Below are positions 15,646 to 17,332 of a stretch of 17,332 nt of DNA, piece after piece. The stretch covers positions 1 through 17,332 of the forward strand of contig CAJMLO010000022.1 in assembly GCA_905214245.1 (NCBI GenBank), read 5' to 3'. The translations under genes and the position numbers were made by a program. Each line of letters begins with the position of its first letter. The first letter of the stretch is position 1. The DNA comes from an uncultured bacterium. GTDB lineage: Bacteria; Bacillota; Clostridia; TANB77; CAG-508. Below the pieces are notes generated by a model. The model was not told the origin of the DNA, did not search any database, and saw nothing but the letters and a program-made list of their open reading frames with translations.

Positions 15646-15685
15646 AAAAAGTACCAGGGGTGGATGTGATAAAGTGGTGCCTTTT
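15646..15685 (+). terminator. Possible weak terminator after htrA
   Basis: GTACCA (15651-15656) pairs with TGGTGC (15675-15680) with one G-T pair, extended by A4/T4 across a mismatch, around an 18-base loop. It ends in CTTTT. The rest of 15620-15736 shows only a repeated ATTATTGAAAAAA. Confidence 0.3.
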
Positions 15686-15736
15686 GAAATATGTCGAAAC
15701 TGTATCATTATTGAAAAAAACTTTTTAAATTATTGA

Positions 15737-15763
15737 AAAAACGCCTTTAAAAAAAGGCGTTTT

Positions 15764-15764
<1 letters not shown>
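15737..15764 (-). terminator. Terminator of the (interrupted) tRNA-Arg
   Basis: A 12-bp stem (15737-15748 with 15753-15764) with core ACGCCTTT and a 4-base loop, flanked by A and T runs, lies directly after the CCA end of the tRNA-Arg fragment in the tRNA's direction. It marks the original chromosomal sequence downstream of that tRNA. It can also act on the plus strand. Confidence 0.85.
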
Positions 15765-15813
<49 letters not shown>

Positions 15814-15971
15814 CCCAATTACTTTTTTCAGTATAGCATGTATGTATTGAAATTTCAACGAAAATTGATATATGCTTTGATACAACTAAACTTGAAAGAT
15901 TTTGTAAAAATTTATTTGAAATTATTTAGAGTTAGAAAAAATTAAAATAATTTATATTATCCCCCCATTTA

Positions 15972-16121
15972 AGGGGAAAACTGGGGAAAAATTTTTCAGT
16001 TCAGGGGAAAACTGGGGGAAATTTCAGGGGAAAACCTATTATCTTATAAATATGTTGAAAATAGTGCGTTTTAGCACTATTTTTTTATAAGGGAAAAAAT
16101 TTTTTAGGCTCGGGGGAAAAT
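15972..16121 (+). repeat. Iteron-like array of GGGGAAAA repeats (possible origin)
   Basis: A 15-base unit AGGGGAAAACTGGGG occurs at 15972 and 16003, with a shorter copy AGGGGAAAAC at 16026. Counting the core alone, GGGGAAA(A) appears six times on the same strand (near 15973, 15983, 16004, 16014, 16027, 16113). A CCCC(N7)GGGG inverted motif precedes the array. Same-orientation short repeats ahead of a replication-protein gene are typical of iterons or of initiator-binding sites. The role as an origin is inference. Confidence 0.5.
16058..16086 (+). terminator. Intrinsic terminator inside the repeat region
   Basis: AAAATAGTGC (16058-16067) pairs with GCACTATTTT (16074-16083) around a 6-base loop and is followed by more T. 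It lies upstream of the small membrane peptide gene, so it either ends an unseen leader RNA starting in the repeats or insulates the replication genes. Confidence 0.75.
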
Positions 16122-16137
16122 TATAGGAGGAATTATA

Positions 16138-16269
16138 ATGTTTGGAATAGGTCTTATTGTTGGGCTTGTATTAGGTGCTAATATAAGTCTTTTTTTATAT
16201 GCAATGATTTTAGTTGGAAAACAATCAGATGAACAATATAACAATAGTAGAAATGAGGTGATGAAATGA
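16138..16269 (+). CDS. Small single-pass membrane peptide (43 aa), DUF3789-like
   Basis: The ORF encodes 43 residues: a glycine-rich hydrophobic segment (about 2-26, starting MFGIGLIVGLVLGA) followed by a polar tail (QSDEQYNNSRNEVMK). TAGGAGG seven bases before the ATG is a strong ribosome site. The stop overlaps the start of the next gene as ATGA, which indicates translational coupling. Tiny membrane peptides of this build, often labelled DUF3789, occur beside replication genes in Firmicute phages and conjugative elements; that label is by resemblance only. Function is unknown. Confidence 0.65.
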   Translation: MFGIGLIVGLVLGANISLFLYAMILVGKQSDEQYNNSRNEVMK

Positions 16270-16673
16270 TTTTAGCAAGTTTATTATCAAGTAGTAGTTT
16301 TATTATAACCAATAAAATTTTAATAAAAGCTGTTGGTACAGATGCAGCAATATTATTAGGTGAATTATGTTCTGAATATAATTATTGGGAAAATAGAAAT
16401 GAATTATCAGATGGTGAATGGTTTTATTCCACAAGGGAGAACATCGAGGAAAATACAGGATTAACAGAACATAAACAGAGAATGGCATTGAATAAATTGA
16501 TACAATTAAATTTAGTTGAAACTAAGAAAAAAGGTATTCCTTGCAAGATTTACTACAAGCTAAATGAAGATGAAATAATAGAATGCTATTCAAATACTCA
16601 AAAAAAATCGTTGAAAGTACCGAAAAATTCAGTAGTCGCAATTATGACTACACCCACAGCCAAATGTATCTAA
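16266..16673 (+). CDS. Truncated phage/ICE-type replication initiator (winged-helix) protein
   Basis: The 135-residue ORF matches in style the N-terminal winged-helix domain of replication proteins in Firmicute phages and conjugative elements: a stretch like LLGELCSEYNYW, then WFYSTRENIEENTGLTEHKQRMALNKL (about 57-83) and KGIPCKIYYKLNEDE (about 94-108). Such proteins are normally 250-300 residues with a DnaD-like or other C-terminal part. Here only the DNA-binding part remains. Codons up to about residue 121 look native; the last 14 or so read through the antisense of a radical SAM gene, so the gene was cut at about 16630. It overlaps the upstream membrane peptide by four bases and lies behind the GGGGAAAA repeats it may bind. 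Not expected to be functional for replication. Confidence 0.65.
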   Translation: MILASLLSSSSFIITNKILIKAVGTDAAILLGELCSEYNYWENRNELSDGEWFYSTRENIEENTGLTEHKQRMALNKLIQLNLVETKKKGIPCKIYYKLNEDEIIECYSNTQKKSLKVPKNSVVAIMTTPTAKCI

Positions 16674-16751
16674 TCTTGTAAGATATTTACATTTACTAGA
16701 TTCATTATTTCCTGCAGGTTTCTTATAAAAACTTTTAAATTCTAATACCAT
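16629..16751 (-). pseudogene. 5' stub of a radical SAM gene (mobile-pair type)
   Basis: The minus-strand ORF starts at 16751 behind AAGGGAGA and encodes 40 residues ending in RLDTFGCGCSHNCDY and TGA. The expected CxxxCxxC iron-sulfur motif of radical SAM enzymes begins at C34 and C38, and the stop falls exactly where the third cysteine codon (TGT/TGC) should be, leaving only its TG. The sequence resembles a group of radical SAM proteins carried as a pair on Firmicute mobile elements; that family label is from memory. Without the third cysteine and the rest of the barrel it cannot be active. Selenocysteine at the TGA is unlikely because the following codons do not continue the family pattern. 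Confidence 0.7.
16632..16640 (+). repeat. 9-bp direct repeat GTAGTCGCA, right copy
   Basis: This is identical to 15805-15813. It lies in the last codons still matching a radical SAM gene (Cys-Asp-Tyr on the minus strand) and just after the last plausible codons of the replication protein on the plus strand. Both genes therefore break here. Confidence 0.55.
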
Positions 16752-16782
16752 ATAATCTCTCCCTTCTTAAAAATAGACATAA

Positions 16783-16838
16783 AAAAAGAGATATTTTAAA
16801 GTGAGTTTTAGTTCACTCTATTTTAAATATCTCTTTTT
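16783..16838. terminator. Long bidirectional terminator
   Basis: AAAAAGAGATATTTTAAA (16783-16800) pairs with 16821-16838 with one offset base, extended by AGTGA/TCACT nearer the loop. Both arms end in A/T runs. It lies directly after the stop of the 76-residue minus-strand ORF and upstream of the radical SAM stub. Confidence 0.85.
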
Positions 16839-16840
16839 AT

Positions 16841-17071
16841 TTAACTTTTTAATAAATAATTATATCCTAATATACAAATTGGTAAGAAATAAACATACCA
16901 TATTTCTAATAAAATTGTTCCAACAATATTTTCCGTGTTTGCATTAAATATTGGAAACATTGGAACAATAAAACAGCTAGGAAAAAATATTCCATGTATA
17001 AGTAATAACTTTTGTAATACTTTACTTTCACATACTAATAAATTATATCTCACTTTCAAATTAGTATTCAT
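16841..17071 (-). CDS. Small hypothetical membrane protein (76 aa)
   Basis: The ORF encodes 76 residues with a basic N terminus and two hydrophobic stretches (about 22-42 and 48-70). It is not recognised. It lies between two hairpin terminators on the same strand, as a single-gene unit would. No Shine-Dalgarno site precedes the ATG. A promoter-like pair TTGATA/TATAAA with 17-base spacing ends only six bases before the start codon, so it would be leaderless, or the ORF is not a gene. It could equally be a fragment of a larger membrane protein. Confidence 0.35.
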   Translation of the reverse strand: MNTNLKVRYNLLVCESKVLQKLLLIHGIFFPSCFIVPMFPIFNANTENIVGTILLEIWYVYFLPICILGYNYLLKS

Positions 17072-17080
17072 TATTTTATA

Positions 17081-17123
17081 TCATAAAAACATGTAATTAT
17101 CAAATAATTACATGTTTTTATGA
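17081..17123. terminator. Perfect 19-bp hairpin, bidirectional terminator
   Basis: Bases 17081-17099 pair without mismatch with 17105-17123 around the loop TCAAA; T5 runs occur in the arm on each strand. It starts ten bases after the stop of the minus-strand gene entering from the right edge and most simply terminates that gene. Confidence 0.85.
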
Positions 17124-17132
17124 AACTATAAT

Positions 17133-17332
17133 TTACTTATATAACCTTAACACTTGATATTGATATGCTTCATCATTTTCTGTATAGCCGATTGAAATAC
17201 CCTTTCCGTTATTTGCTGTTTTACCAAAGTTAGTTTTTGTCTTTGCATCTTCTAATAATGTATCAATTTCTGAATCTGTTATTTCACTATTATTTGCTTT
17301 AATTAAATGTTTAATGTATGAAATAGCATCTG
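17133..17332 (-). CDS. C-terminal end of an unidentified protein (partial)
   Basis: An open frame enters from the right window edge and ends with TAA at 17135-17133, giving at least 65 residues. The visible part is polar and charged (ISYIKHLIKANNSEITDSEIDTL region, then GKGISIGYTENDE, ending YQVLRLYK). No membrane segment or known motif was recognised. A strong terminator follows. It belongs to the accessory region and its start is outside the window. Confidence 0.6.
   Translation of the reverse strand, partial: DAISYIKHLIKANNSEITDSEIDTLLEDAKTKTNFGKTANNGKGISIGYTENDEAYQYQVLRLYK

Noticed and set aside
15837..15929. Open stretch ending KLERFCKNLFEII, like a protein C terminus
   Set aside because: Only 30 codons, bounded upstream by a stop, with no start or ribosome site; it may be a remnant but chance is as likely in AT-rich sequence.
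15961..16035. Repeat array considered as a CRISPR
   Set aside because: The units are short, uneven in spacing (31 and 23 bases), not palindromic like CRISPR repeats, and have no unique spacers of constant length or cas genes.
16629..16631. TGA as a selenocysteine codon in the radical SAM fragment
   Set aside because: The codons after TGA do not resemble the family, and no selenocysteine-insertion hairpin was apparent; truncation explains it better.
16599..16673. Run of eight A in the replication gene that could shift the frame to an ending in YDYTHSQMYLIL
   Set aside because: That alternative ending is the antisense of the radical SAM stub, so neither frame is native past about 16630; a slippage model is not needed.

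Overview
The window is strongly AT-rich. Its AGGAGG-type ribosome binding sites, TTGACA/TATAAT promoters, many intrinsic terminators and gene families all point to an anaerobic Firmicute of the Clostridia, possibly a gut species. The organism call is inference from style and gene content.

Layout. (1) 1-260: a perfect consensus promoter of unknown purpose, then a tRNA-Lys(CTT) on the minus strand with its own consensus promoter and overlapping terminators. (2) 373-5270, plus strand, ordinary housekeeping genes: a CorA-type magnesium transporter, an ABC-F ATPase of the YbiT type, a terminator, and the transcription accessory protein Tex. (3) 5275-14433, the most interesting block: on the minus strand a single-module nonribosomal peptide synthetase (condensation, adenylation, carrier, terminal reductase), a multi-pass membrane histidine kinase whose start codon lies inside the synthetase gene, and a response regulator with an HD-GYP cyclic-di-GMP phosphodiesterase output. 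An acyl-CoA ligase is transcribed divergently from the synthetase. (4) 14494-15619: a membrane-anchored HtrA-like serine protease split from its PDZ domain by a one-base frameshift. (5) 15764 to the end: a chromosome/mobile-element boundary. The anticodon-to-CCA half of a tRNA-Arg(ACG) marks an attachment site. Beyond it lie GGGGAAAA repeats, a tiny membrane peptide, a truncated phage/ICE-type replication protein, the 5' stub of a mobile-type radical SAM gene, a small membrane ORF and the C-terminal end of an unidentified protein.

How the genes may work together. The acyl-CoA ligase could supply an acyl-CoA to the synthetase's first condensation domain. The synthetase would acylate one amino acid, and the reductase would release it as an N-acyl amino aldehyde or alcohol. 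The kinase and the HD-GYP regulator, encoded directly downstream, could sense this compound or its target state and lower cyclic-di-GMP. Each gene's family is well supported by motifs. The combined synthesis-sensing-c-di-GMP circuit is inference and is the best candidate here for an undescribed system.

The mobile region is mosaic. A 9-bp sequence, GTAGTCGCA, occurs at both the tRNA edge and the radical SAM edge of an 0.8-kb segment. This suggests a recombination junction rather than one intact element. No integrase is visible in the window.
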